64,000 nucleotides of DNA from Nitrospira sp. CR1.1 (lineage in GTDB: Bacteria > Nitrospirota > Nitrospiria > Nitrospirales > Nitrospiraceae): positions 1 to 64,000 of the forward strand of contig WIAF01000002.1 of the NCBI GenBank assembly GCA_014055465.1. Direction: 5' to 3'. Every line of letters begins with the position of its first letter. The first letter of the stretch is position 1. Shown here piece by piece: positions 9,337 through 16,861 of this stretch. The notes below the pieces were generated by a model that saw nothing but the letters and a program-made list of their open reading frames with translations, was not told where the DNA came from and searched no databases. The position numbers and the translations under genes were made by a program.

Positions 9337-10357
9337 AGATCCGCTCCAGAAAGCCAAGCCAGAGGGGAAGTCACTGATCGATTGCCATGTCCATCTGGCC
9401 GCGCTACCGGACGGCGACAATGGTTGCTTCATCTCGGCCAAGACGCTGAAGAGCCCGCTGTTCCGGTTTCTGCTCTGGAAACATGGGCTCTCACCGGATA
9501 AGCCGCGCGAGGCAAACCAAACATATCTCGCCGATCTCCTCACCGAATTGCGGGCGTCACGCCATGTGGACAAGGCCATACTCCTTGGCATGGACGGCGT
9601 CTATGACCGGAACGGCCGGCCCAACCAGGCGCACACAGACTTCCTTATCAGCAACGATTATGTGCTGAAGACCGCGCAGGCCCATCCCAACGAACTACTC
9701 GCAGGCGTCTCTATCAATCCGCAGCGTCGCGATGCCGTCGATGAGGTGCATCGCTGCGCCGATGCCGGCGCGGTGTTGGTGAAGGTGCTGGCGAACGCGC
9801 AACAATTCGATCCGGCGAATACGGCATACATCTCTTTCTACCGCGCGCTGGCTGAACGGAAGTTGCCCTTTCTCAGCCATGTCGGCTATGAATTCAGCTT
9901 GATCGGCAAGGACCAGTCAGTGGGTGAGCCGGAGCGGCTTCGCCTGGCATTGGATGAAGGCGTGACGGTCATTGCGGCGCATGCGTGCAGCTATGGCTTG
10001 CTCCTGTATGAGAAGTTTCTCCCGACCCTGCGCGACCTGGTGCAGCGCTACCCGCATTTTTATGCGGATATTTCCGCCCTCACGTTGCCCAACCGGCTGA
10101 GGATGCTCCTGCAGCTCCGTACGTATCCGGAGGTGCATGAACGGCTCCTATTCGGAACCGACTATCCGCTGCCTGTCTTTCACGTGGCGGCATGGGGACG
10201 AGTCTCGCTCGGACGGCTACAACAACTTTTGAAGACCAAGAACCGCTTCGACCGGCAAGTCGCGGTCTGCGACGGGCTCCAGTTGGGATTTCGTTCGATC
10301 GGCGACCTCATTCCCCCGGTGTCGGCACAGGCGCCGCACGGAGCATCACTGCCGTGA
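9320..10357 (+). CDS. TIM-barrel amidohydrolase (amidohydrolase-2 / TatD-like)
   Basis: 345 aa from ATG 9320, which follows GAGG by 8 nt; GTG 9299 overlapping the previous stop is an alternative. Metal-binding signatures of the amidohydrolase superfamily: HxH in DCHVHL (23 and 25), HVGYE, AAHACSYG, and the late Asp in FGTDYPLPVF. The reaction cannot be specified. Its stop overlaps the sigma-factor GTG start (GTGA), which ties it to that operon. Confidence 0.8.
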   Translation: MNDERQDPLQKAKPEGKSLIDCHVHLAALPDGDNGCFISAKTLKSPLFRFLLWKHGLSPDKPREANQTYLADLLTELRASRHVDKAILLGMDGVYDRNGRPNQAHTDFLISNDYVLKTAQAHPNELLAGVSINPQRRDAVDEVHRCADAGAVLVKVLANAQQFDPANTAYISFYRALAERKLPFLSHVGYEFSLIGKDQSVGEPERLRLALDEGVTVIAAHACSYGLLLYEKFLPTLRDLVQRYPHFYADISALTLPNRLRMLLQLRTYPEVHERLLFGTDYPLPVFHVAAWGRVSLGRLQQLLKTKNRFDRQVAVCDGLQLGFRSIGDLIPPVSAQAPHGASLP

Positions 10358-10851
10358 GGCGGGACGAGATCCTCACCATTTTGCGCGAAAGGATTCTGGC
10401 CTTCGCGACATCACGTGTCCAGAAGGACCTGGCCGAGGATCTCACGCAAGAGGTCTTGATCCTGCTCCATGAGAAATATGGCCGTGTCACTGAGCTGACC
10501 GAACTGGTTCCCCTGGCGTTTCAAGTGCTCCGGTTCAAAATGCTGGACACCCACCGCAAATCGCTGCGGCGGGGCGAGTATAATCAAAATTCCGTCGAGG
10601 ACCTGCCGGTGGCCACCCCCGGGGACGATCCGGCCACGCAATTGGATCAGAAGCAGCGCGTTGATCGTTTAGTGGCCGCGGTGGCGCAGCTCGGAGAGCG
10701 CTGCCGCGAACTCTTCCGGTGGAAACTGGAGGGAAACAGCTTTCCGGAGATTCAGCGCCTGATGAACCAGACGTCGATCAACACGATTTACACCTGGGAT
10801 CTGCGCTGCCGGAAACAGTTATTGGATCTGATGGGCGGCTCCTGGGAATGA
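10354..10851 (+). CDS. ECF-type sigma-70 family RNA polymerase sigma factor
   Basis: 165 aa. Region 2: FATSRVQKDLAEDLTQEVLILLHEKYG, here cited by its core DLAEDLTQEVLILLHEKY (about 25-45). Region 4: ELFRWKLEGNSFPEIQRLM followed by a helix with TWDLRCRKQLLDLM. The frame is open 54 codons further upstream inside the hydrolase, but that peptide is low-complexity shadow. GTG 10354 in the GTGA overlap with the hydrolase stop is therefore the likely start. The next gene is a membrane protein with anti-sigma-like layout, so the pair probably forms an envelope-response switch (inferred). Confidence 0.85.
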   Translation: MRRDEILTILRERILAFATSRVQKDLAEDLTQEVLILLHEKYGRVTELTELVPLAFQVLRFKMLDTHRKSLRRGEYNQNSVEDLPVATPGDDPATQLDQKQRVDRLVAAVAQLGERCRELFRWKLEGNSFPEIQRLMNQTSINTIYTWDLRCRKQLLDLMGGSWE

Positions 10852-10891
10852 TGCCGCACGATCACCGTTTCGCCCTAGACGTACGAATACC

Positions 10892-12202
10892 ATGGCTGAC
10901 CACGAACTAAAAAAACTCTTCGGCGGCTTCACGGCTGATACCTTGACGCCAGAGGAGCGTAAGCGACTCTATTCAGCGGCCTTGCAAGACCAGCAGCTAT
11001 TTAATGCCCTTGCCGACGAACAGGCGTTGAAAGAGTTGCTGACAGACCCGGATGTTCGCCTGCGTCTTCTTCAGGCAGTACAGCAGCCTGGCCGCTCGGC
11101 AACCGACGGAACAAATCCCCGGTTGGCCTGGCTCAAACAACCGGCAGGGCTCGCCTGGGCAGGCGGCTTTGCTGCCGCCGTCCTTGCTATCGCTTTCGGG
11201 ATCAACCTGTATCAGGAGAGCCTCGACCGCGCGGTTCAACCGGTCGCCACCAAAGAGGCCAAACCGGCAGCGCCGTCGATTCAACGCGCACAACCCTCGA
11301 TGCAAGCGGCACCAGCTACGGCTCCGCCTGAACTACCAATCCAAGAGCATGACGAACCGGCCAGGAAAGACAGTCGCTCCGATAAGTTTGCCGCGCGCAA
11401 GGAGCCCGCTCCGGCCACAACGCAAGAAAGGCGGGCATCACACGCTCCCGCTGAACAGACCGTTGCTCGAAGCGAGCGCGATGCGTCGACCCGGCAGGCC
11501 CCGTTGACGACAACCGAAAAGGACGCCGAGCAGTTGGTCGCCTCAGCTGACCGGAAACTCGCCGCATCCGCGCCGTCTCCGGCAGCGGCGCCTAAGTCGG
11601 CGGCGGCTCCGCCTGCCCTGCAGGCGCCAGCCGGCTTATCGACAGCTGGCGATTCAGCTTCGAAGAAAAGTGCCCGGGCCATCTTTTATGGCGAGAGCTC
11701 CGAGGGCAGCGCCAGTCAGCCGAAACCGTTAGGCCTCCGCTACAGTTTTGTGACGAGGACTGCCGACGGCCGGAATCAGGAAATCTCGGCCGCGATGGCT
11801 GCGCGAAGCAGCGAACCCGTACGCATGACCGTTGAAGCCACTCAGGAGTCCTATGTGCAGCTACTTCAGAATCTTGGCTCCGCCGGCACCAGACTCTGGT
11901 GGCCGCCGCAAGAAACCGGCAAGATTTCCCTCAAACTCCAGGCAGGAAAACGGAGCGAGATTCCCATGCCGCCTCCGGCGGAAAACGGGCTGATCACGAT
12001 CATTATCCGGCTCTCCTCTAAACCCTTCGGGCCGTTGACGATGCAGGAAGTCGGCATGCTGGACCGCTTCTCCGCAAATCTGCTCATCGAAACGGCTTCT
12101 CCGGGCGTGACCACTGGTGTGCAGGAAAAGGCCACCTACGTCGTGAGCCAGGATCCATCCACGAGCGCGCAACTCGCCGTCGAGATACCGGTCGCTCAGT
12201 AG
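10892..12202 (+). CDS. Probable anti-sigma factor with C-terminal DUF4384 domain
   Basis: 436 aa. The cytoplasmic N-terminus (1-80) begins like anti-sigma factors (MADHELKKLFGGFTADTL) but has no HxxxCxxC zinc motif. One membrane helix at about 86-106 is followed by a long Ala/Pro/Lys/Glu-rich disordered periplasmic linker (110-270). The C-terminal DUF4384-like beta domain (about 275-370) contains PVRMTVEATQESYVQLLQN and LWWPPQETGKISLKLQAG. The cognate sigma factor lies 40 bp upstream. Anti-sigma function is inferred from context and topology. No clear Shine-Dalgarno. Confidence 0.75.
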   Translation: MADHELKKLFGGFTADTLTPEERKRLYSAALQDQQLFNALADEQALKELLTDPDVRLRLLQAVQQPGRSATDGTNPRLAWLKQPAGLAWAGGFAAAVLAIAFGINLYQESLDRAVQPVATKEAKPAAPSIQRAQPSMQAAPATAPPELPIQEHDEPARKDSRSDKFAARKEPAPATTQERRASHAPAEQTVARSERDASTRQAPLTTTEKDAEQLVASADRKLAASAPSPAAAPKSAAAPPALQAPAGLSTAGDSASKKSARAIFYGESSEGSASQPKPLGLRYSFVTRTADGRNQEISAAMAARSSEPVRMTVEATQESYVQLLQNLGSAGTRLWWPPQETGKISLKLQAGKRSEIPMPPPAENGLITIIIRLSSKPFGPLTMQEVGMLDRFSANLLIETASPGVTTGVQEKATYVVSQDPSTSAQLAVEIPVAQ

Positions 12203-12226
12203 CATGACGACCGCCAACACCCTGGA

Positions 12227-12396
12227 TCATGGGTGAAACCGCATCACCAACATTCCGGCGATCGCCCCTCCGATGAGGCAGAACATACCTCCCAGCGCCT
12301 CGGCTCGACCATTCGAAGCGGAGTGATGACCATGGCCAAGAGGCCTGTCAGTCCGATCACCACCAGGCTGGCCAGCACAAGCAGCACGTCCAGCAT
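12227..12396 (-). pseudogene. Small two-helix membrane protein, frameshifted
   Basis: From ATG 12396 leftward the frame reads MLDVLLVLASLVVIGLTGLL then AMVITPLRMVE, a good first membrane helix, and then turns into non-sense peptide. A different frame resumes with ALGGMFCLIGGAIAGMLVM then RFHP and a stop at 12227, a good second helix. Together they make a plausible protein of about 55 aa with two membrane segments, with the break near 12298-12320. It sits 49 bp downstream of the lipoprotein gene on the same strand. It may be a real frameshift, a sequencing error or programmed slippage. Confidence 0.4.
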
Positions 12397-12444
12397 GGCC
12401 CGGCTGATTTTCGAACGAGTGCAGAGAGGCCGGGCGCTGCCGCA

Positions 12445-13077
12445 TCACGGCGGCGCATCGATATCGGTGCGGTTCCAGGTGAGAAAAAACAACATCGTAT
12501 ACTGATTGTAAAACGTTCGGCCCACGAGCGTGGCGGAAGAACCGAGGAATTCGCCGGTGCGATTGTCATAGATGTCCAGATGTAAGCGGGCATACCCGCT
12601 TTGGTTTTGCTGCTTGTAGAGGGTCAATTCCGGGAGCGCGAACGGAACCAACACGCTCTGGACCGGCGGCATCCCAAAGAACGTGATACCCTGCATCGTC
12701 CCGAACGACTCGGCCATGACGCGCACGAGATAGGGCGACTCCATGTCGCGCGCCCGCACCCGATACCCCCTGCGTCCCAATTCCGCCGCCACCGTGTCCC
12801 GGATGTACAGAATGTCGCGGTTGGGGCTATTCAACGAGCCCAGATCTGAATTGGTCATGCGAAGACGGGACCGGTCGCTTTCGAGACCCGTGGCATCCAG
12901 CTCGACATTCACGCCGGCGGGCAACTGCAAGGTGAGATTGGTGAGCGCTTGATTCACAGCTTGCGTCAGCAGAACCTGCTCCACCGCCGTCCTGGGTGTT
13001 CGGGACAGCTCCTGTTCCAGCGAGCATCCCATGAGGAGCGTCATGAAACCGACTATGACTGAGAAAGAAACTCGCAT
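12445..13077 (-). CDS. Predicted outer-membrane lipoprotein, unknown function
   Basis: 210 aa from ATG 13077 (GGAGTGACTTC just upstream). The signal peptide MRVSFSVIVGFMTLLMGC ends in the lipobox LMGC, so Cys18 would be lipidated. The mature part has a hydrophobic-repeat helix (VEQVLLTQAVNQALTNLTLQ) followed by a domain with repeated beta strands (RDILYIRDTVAAELGRRGY, YLVRVMAESFGTMQ, ARLHLDIYDNRTGEFLG). I do not recognise the family with certainty. The open frame reaches 13203, but the extra residues are not signal-like. Confidence 0.75.
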   Translation of the reverse strand: MRVSFSVIVGFMTLLMGCSLEQELSRTPRTAVEQVLLTQAVNQALTNLTLQLPAGVNVELDATGLESDRSRLRMTNSDLGSLNSPNRDILYIRDTVAAELGRRGYRVRARDMESPYLVRVMAESFGTMQGITFFGMPPVQSVLVPFALPELTLYKQQNQSGYARLHLDIYDNRTGEFLGSSATLVGRTFYNQYTMLFFLTWNRTDIDAPP

Positions 13078-13394
13078 GAAGTCACTCCGTCTGAAATGTG
13101 TCCCTCCTGGAATGCTAAACGACTGCGAAGCGCTATTCAACCGGATACCAGCAGGCGCCGGCTCCCAGCGGCTTTGGGGGGATTGAGGGCACACACGTAT
13201 CAACCCGCAGGCCCCTTCGCCCTGCCTGCGTCCCTAACACGAGCGAGCTGGCCGATCCTCCACTGCGCGCATCGGACGAGGGCCTTCCGGGGCCACACGT
13301 TGCGCGAGCAAGGAAGATGGGTCAGTTCCCTCCTCCATGTCCTCCTGAAAGGATTCCTCGCTTCGTCCCATACCCTCCTGTGAAGGGAGGACTT
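13078..13394. other. Gene-free divergent region (317 bp)
   Basis: Lies between the leftward lipoprotein gene and the rightward RnfD-like gene, so it must hold two promoters. I see GGAGTGACTTC in front of the left gene and GGGAGGACTT in front of the right one. No strong hairpin, palindrome or RNA-like structure was recognised. Confidence 0.5.
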
Positions 13395-15638
13395 ATGGAG
13401 CACCATCACGACAGTCCCGAACGTGACCTGGCAGCATTTCAGCAGGATCCTCGTCTCTACCAAATCGCAAGCCTTGGCGCCCTCCTCCTCTACGGTCTGT
13501 GTTGGCTGCACTTCGACCTGTCGATCCGGCAGGCCGGCGTCACGATAGCCACTGCGCTCCTCGCCCAATATGCCTGGGCACGCCTCGCCGCCATTCCGTT
13601 CTTTGATCCCAAGAGCGCCCTGATTTCCTCACTGTCGCTGTGCCTCTTGCTGCGTACCGACGATCTCGCGGTCGCCTCGCTGGCTGCCTTGATTGCCATC
13701 AGCAGCAAGTTCCTCCTCCGCTGGAATGGCAAACATCTCTTTAATCCGACCAGCCTGGCCCTGGCCGTGATCCTCGCAAGCGGGCTCGGGTGGATTTCGC
13801 CTGGTCAATGGGGACAGGCCACCTGGTTCGCCTTTCTCATCGCCTGCCTCGGAAGCCTGGTCGTCACTCGCGCCGCACGGGCGGATGTCACGCTGGCGTT
13901 CCTCGCCTTCTATGTCGGCCTCCTGTTCGCACGCGCGCGCTGGCTGGGCGACCCGCTGACGATTCCGCTCCATCAGATTGAAAGCGGCGCGCTGCTCATC
14001 TTTGCCTTCTTCATGATCTCCGACCCGAAAACGACGCCAGACTCACGAACCGGGCGCATCATTTATGCGCTCCTCGTGTCCCTGGTTGCGCTTTATGTCC
14101 AGTTCGGGCTGTTCAGGCCGAATGGGCCGCTCTGGGGACTCATCGCCTGCGCGCCGCTTGTTCCAGTGATCGATCATGTGCGTCCCGGTTCACGCTATCA
14201 CTGGATTCCCTCTTCAACCGGTCGTTCAGTTCACCCGATTCCCAAACCTGTCTCCGATCTCGTCACTGCTCTGTCACCAACCAAGGAGGTTCCTATGCGA
14301 CGCGTCATCGTTCCTACATTACTCCTGCCCCTGGGGCTGCTCGCCTGGGGCGGCGACGCCTCGGCTTTTTGCGGCTTCTATGTCGGCAAGGCCGACACGA
14401 AACTGTTCAACAAGGCTTCCGAGGTGGCCATCGCGCGGCACGAGAACAAGACCGTGATCACGATGGCTAATGACTTCACGGGCGACGTGAAGGAGTTCGC
14501 GCTGGTGGTGCCGGTGCCGACCATCCTGGAGAAAGACCAGATTCACGCCGGCGATCCGGCCCTCCTTAAACACGTGGCCGACTACTCGGCTCCCCGGCTG
14601 GTCGAATACTTCGACCAAAATCCCTGCCTGCGCGATGAACTGATGGAGCGCCGCAGTATGGACGCCATGAAAAGCATGGCGCCGGCGGCGGCCCCCCGCG
14701 AACGTGAAAAAACCTTGGGGGTGACGGTGGAGGCGCAATATACGGTCGGTGAATACGACATCCTGATTCTCTCCGCCAAGGAGAGCAGCGGCCTTGAAAC
14801 CTGGCTGACCGAAAATGGGTACCGCATCCCGCAGGGAGCCTCGGCAGTCCTGCAGAGTTACCTCAAACAGGGCATGAAATTCTTCGTCGCGAAGGTGAAC
14901 CTGGGCGAACAGGCGAAGCTGGGGCTGACGCACCTCCGGCCGCTGCAGATCGCCTTCGAATCGCCCAAGTTCATGCTGCCCATCCGTCTCGGCACAGTCA
15001 ACGCAGACAGCGCGCAGGAACTCTTCATCTACTTCCTCACGAAGCACGGCCGCGTCGAAACCACGAACTACCGGACCGTGCGGCTGCCGGACGCGCAGGA
15101 GATTCCACTATTCGTGAAGGACAAGTTCGGCGACTTCTACCGCGACCTATTCAGCCAGCGCGTGAAGCGGGAAAACGAACGGGGCGTCTTCATGGAATAT
15201 GCCTGGGATATGAACTGGTGTGATCCCTGCGCGGCCGATCCCCTGTCGGCTGAAGAGCTGCGAGGCCTCGGCGTCTTTTGGCAGGAGAGCGATGGCCGGA
15301 TGAGCACACGCATGCCGACGGCGCAGAACGTCTTCCTGACCAGGTTGCACGTCCGTTACGATGCCGCGCATTTTCCCGAAGACCTGCTGTTCCAGGAAAC
15401 CTCGGATCGCGCCAACTTCCAGGCGCGTTACATCCTGCGTCATCCCTGGACCGGGACAGACGACTGTTCGGCTGCCAAGACGTACCGCCAACAATTACGC
15501 GAGCGGCACGAGCGGGAAGCACAGACCCTGGCCTCGCTGACCGGTTGGAATATCAGCAATATCCGCAAAACCATGAACCTGGCATCGGTGCCGGCCGGCG
15601 GAGAAAAGAAGTGGTATCAGCGATTGTGGGCGAACTAG
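13395..15638 (+). CDS. RnfD/NqrB-like membrane protein whose frame continues into DUF2330
   Basis: ATG 13395 follows GGGAGGACTT. The first 300 residues form about eight or nine hydrophobic helices resembling the RnfD/NqrB electron-transport membrane subunit (HLFNPTSLALAVILASGLG, FFMISDPKTTPDSRTGRIIY). An SGAT-type FMN-attachment motif is not evident. No stop codon follows: the frame runs through a short linker (SVHPIPKPVSDLVTALSPTK) into the DUF2330 protein, whose own Shine-Dalgarno and signal peptide begin at 14284 and 14295. Either this is a 747-aa fusion or two proteins are made from one frame. If two, the RnfD-like part would still have to end at 15638. It may take part in envelope electron transfer (inferred). 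Confidence 0.65.
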   Translation: MEHHHDSPERDLAAFQQDPRLYQIASLGALLLYGLCWLHFDLSIRQAGVTIATALLAQYAWARLAAIPFFDPKSALISSLSLCLLLRTDDLAVASLAALIAISSKFLLRWNGKHLFNPTSLALAVILASGLGWISPGQWGQATWFAFLIACLGSLVVTRAARADVTLAFLAFYVGLLFARARWLGDPLTIPLHQIESGALLIFAFFMISDPKTTPDSRTGRIIYALLVSLVALYVQFGLFRPNGPLWGLIACAPLVPVIDHVRPGSRYHWIPSSTGRSVHPIPKPVSDLVTALSPTKEVPMRRVIVPTLLLPLGLLAWGGDASAFCGFYVGKADTKLFNKASEVAIARHENKTVITMANDFTGDVKEFALVVPVPTILEKDQIHAGDPALLKHVADYSAPRLVEYFDQNPCLRDELMERRSMDAMKSMAPAAAPREREKTLGVTVEAQYTVGEYDILILSAKESSGLETWLTENGYRIPQGASAVLQSYLKQGMKFFVAKVNLGEQAKLGLTHLRPLQIAFESPKFMLPIRLGTVNADSAQELFIYFLTKHGRVETTNYRTVRLPDAQEIPLFVKDKFGDFYRDLFSQRVKRENERGVFMEYAWDMNWCDPCAADPLSAEELRGLGVFWQESDGRMSTRMPTAQNVFLTRLHVRYDAAHFPEDLLFQETSDRANFQARYILRHPWTGTDDCSAAKTYRQQLRERHEREAQTLASLTGWNISNIRKTMNLASVPAGGEKKWYQRLWAN
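14284..14297 (+). promoter_or_regulatory. Strong internal ribosome binding site for DUF2330
   Basis: AAGGAGG (14284-14290), 5-nt spacer, ATG 14295. It starts a perfect signal peptide in the middle of the long open frame, so internal initiation is likely. Confidence 0.75.
14295..15638 (+). CDS. DUF2330 domain-containing exported protein
   Basis: 447 aa from ATG 14295. The signal peptide (MRRVIVPTLLLPLGLLAW, then GGDASA) precedes the typical DUF2330 opening FCGFYVGKADTKLFN with ITMANDFTGDVKEFALVVPVP. Later conserved blocks include TVEAQYTVGEYDILILSAK, LTENGYRIPQGA, FFVAKVNL and LRPLQIAFES. The family is exported and of unknown function. A paired-cysteine segment (WCDPCAADPLS) near residue 310 could bind metal or form a disulfide. 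The open frame extends upstream into the RnfD-like domain. Confidence 0.85.
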   Translation: MRRVIVPTLLLPLGLLAWGGDASAFCGFYVGKADTKLFNKASEVAIARHENKTVITMANDFTGDVKEFALVVPVPTILEKDQIHAGDPALLKHVADYSAPRLVEYFDQNPCLRDELMERRSMDAMKSMAPAAAPREREKTLGVTVEAQYTVGEYDILILSAKESSGLETWLTENGYRIPQGASAVLQSYLKQGMKFFVAKVNLGEQAKLGLTHLRPLQIAFESPKFMLPIRLGTVNADSAQELFIYFLTKHGRVETTNYRTVRLPDAQEIPLFVKDKFGDFYRDLFSQRVKRENERGVFMEYAWDMNWCDPCAADPLSAEELRGLGVFWQESDGRMSTRMPTAQNVFLTRLHVRYDAAHFPEDLLFQETSDRANFQARYILRHPWTGTDDCSAAKTYRQQLRERHEREAQTLASLTGWNISNIRKTMNLASVPAGGEKKWYQRLWAN

Positions 15639-15654
15639 CAGCAGGAAAGAAACC

Positions 15655-15676
15655 GGAGGCCGGGGTACCGGCCTCC
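15655..15676. terminator. Bidirectional stem-loop between convergent genes
   Basis: Perfect 9-bp stem GGAGGCCGG, loop GGTA, CCGGCCTCC, centred between the DUF2330 stop (15638) and the DUF3617 stop (15708). No T-run on either strand, so it may work as a processing stop or Rho-assisted end. Confidence 0.6.
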
Positions 15677-15707
15677 GCCTGTATTCAGGACTGGCACCGG
15701 CAGGGCA

Positions 15708-16148
15708 TTACTTCGGGGCGCAATCACCCGTGCGCTTGCCGTCGACCTTCATCGTCACCGACAGCGCCTTGTCGCCCTTGGGAGTCGCTTTGCGGACCAC
15801 AGAAAAACCTGTAGTGGATACCGTGCCTTCCACGCGGGTCATCGCATAGAGGCTTTCAATGTCATAACTGACCGTCCCGCCATGCATCGACACGTTCATG
15901 ACCTTGTTCGCCGGATTGGGTTTGAATCCGTTTAAGGCATAATAGTTAAAGACCGCATCCGGATTGGCAAGGTGTTCTTCCTTCACACATCGGGTATGGG
16001 TGTCCGGCTTGCCCGCCTCCCCGCTACTGCTTTCGGTCACAGCCGTCACCTGATACTCGCCCGGCTTGAGAGGAACCGATTCCGCCCTCACCACCGGCGC
16101 CGCACACAGGACGCTCGCGATCACCAACAGCCCTATGCCTGCCTTCAT
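15708..16148 (-). CDS. DUF3617 domain-containing exported protein
   Basis: 146 aa from ATG 16148, which follows AAGGAGGGTTGACG. Signal peptide MKAGIGLLVIASVLCAAPVVRA. The mature part shows the DUF3617 pattern: LKPGEYQVTAVTE, a cysteine in HTRCVKEEHL, an MNVSMHGGTVSYDIES strand, and a closing GDCAPK. DUF3617 proteins are small periplasmic proteins of unknown function with a conserved Cys pair, both visible here. Confidence 0.85.
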   Translation of the reverse strand: MKAGIGLLVIASVLCAAPVVRAESVPLKPGEYQVTAVTESSSGEAGKPDTHTRCVKEEHLANPDAVFNYYALNGFKPNPANKVMNVSMHGGTVSYDIESLYAMTRVEGTVSTTGFSVVRKATPKGDKALSVTMKVDGKRTGDCAPK

Positions 16149-16340
16149 CGTCAACCCTCCTTGTCACACCGGGGTGCGTCTGCTCCTGGCTCACCACAGC
16201 AACCAGGCCGCCTCGCCCGAATTCGTGCCCCATCAAGGACCCGGGAATTGTGCTCATGCCCGGTGACATTGTCAACCGTTACCTCCAGCGGACGGAACGT
16301 GCGATCTCCCGGAGCTGAGACGCTCCCGGGCTCATTTCCA

Positions 16341-16363
16341 GGCCGACTATGGTATAGTCGGCC
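16341..16363. promoter_or_regulatory. Perfect 10-bp inverted repeat over an extended -10 box
   Basis: Arms GGCCGACTAT and ATAGTCGGCC are separated by GGT. Inside it, TGGTATAGT (16350-16358) is an extended -10 (TGnTAnnnT) pointing at the lipoprotein gene at 16403; no -35 match is seen. The overlap suggests a repressor operator. Confidence 0.6.
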
Positions 16364-16402
16364 ACCATCACCTCCATTTCGCCGCAGAAAGGAGCACGAC
16401 AT

Positions 16403-16798
16403 ATGGCATGGCATCATCGTTCGATCCTGGCCGCCGTGAGCGGACTGTCACTCATGGTGTTGCTGTCAGCCTGTTCCTTCAAAGCCACGTTCAAAGAGAC
16501 CACCGACACCACATCCAATATCACCGGCACCACGTCCGGGCGCATCTGGTGGAACGAAGACGGCCTGCTGAAATCTGAACACAAGGTGGCCGCTTTCACC
16601 GCCTACAATGCGCAGAATCTGGAGAGCGATGCGGCGCGAGGGCAAGGCGAATATCTCGCCTCGTTGGGTGCGCTGTCCGACCAGCCGGATGCGCAGGCAT
16701 TTCGACCGGCGGCGCAAGCGTCTTTCAGCCGCTGGGGCCAAACCGGTTACCTGTCGACCACCGACCTGGTGAAGTCCTTACAATCCGCGCGCCGCTGA
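16403..16798 (+). CDS. DUF3015-like lipoprotein
   Basis: 131 aa. AAAGGAG lies 8 nt before ATG 16403. Lipoprotein signal MAWHHRSILAAVSGLSLMVL ends in the lipobox LSAC (Cys24). The mature protein has TTDTTSNITGTTSGR and then the ARGQGEYLASLGALSDQP block, which resembles the C-terminal half of DUF3015 proteins. Function unknown; envelope location predicted. The extended -10 with an overlapping palindrome at 16341-16363 is its likely promoter. Confidence 0.75.
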   Translation: MAWHHRSILAAVSGLSLMVLLSACSFKATFKETTDTTSNITGTTSGRIWWNEDGLLKSEHKVAAFTAYNAQNLESDAARGQGEYLASLGALSDQPDAQAFRPAAQASFSRWGQTGYLSTTDLVKSLQSARR

Positions 16799-16861
16799 TA
16801 GCAGAGACCGATTACCAGACCGTTACAGACAGACCGCACCTCACCGGAGTTCAACACGCAC

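Noticed and set aside
10192..10353. N-terminal extension of the sigma factor
   Set aside because: Lies within the hydrolase in another frame; GTGA junction at 10354 fits better.
12233..12505. Plus-strand ORF of 90 codons
   Set aside because: Antisense to the split membrane mini-protein and the lipoprotein end; no coding character.
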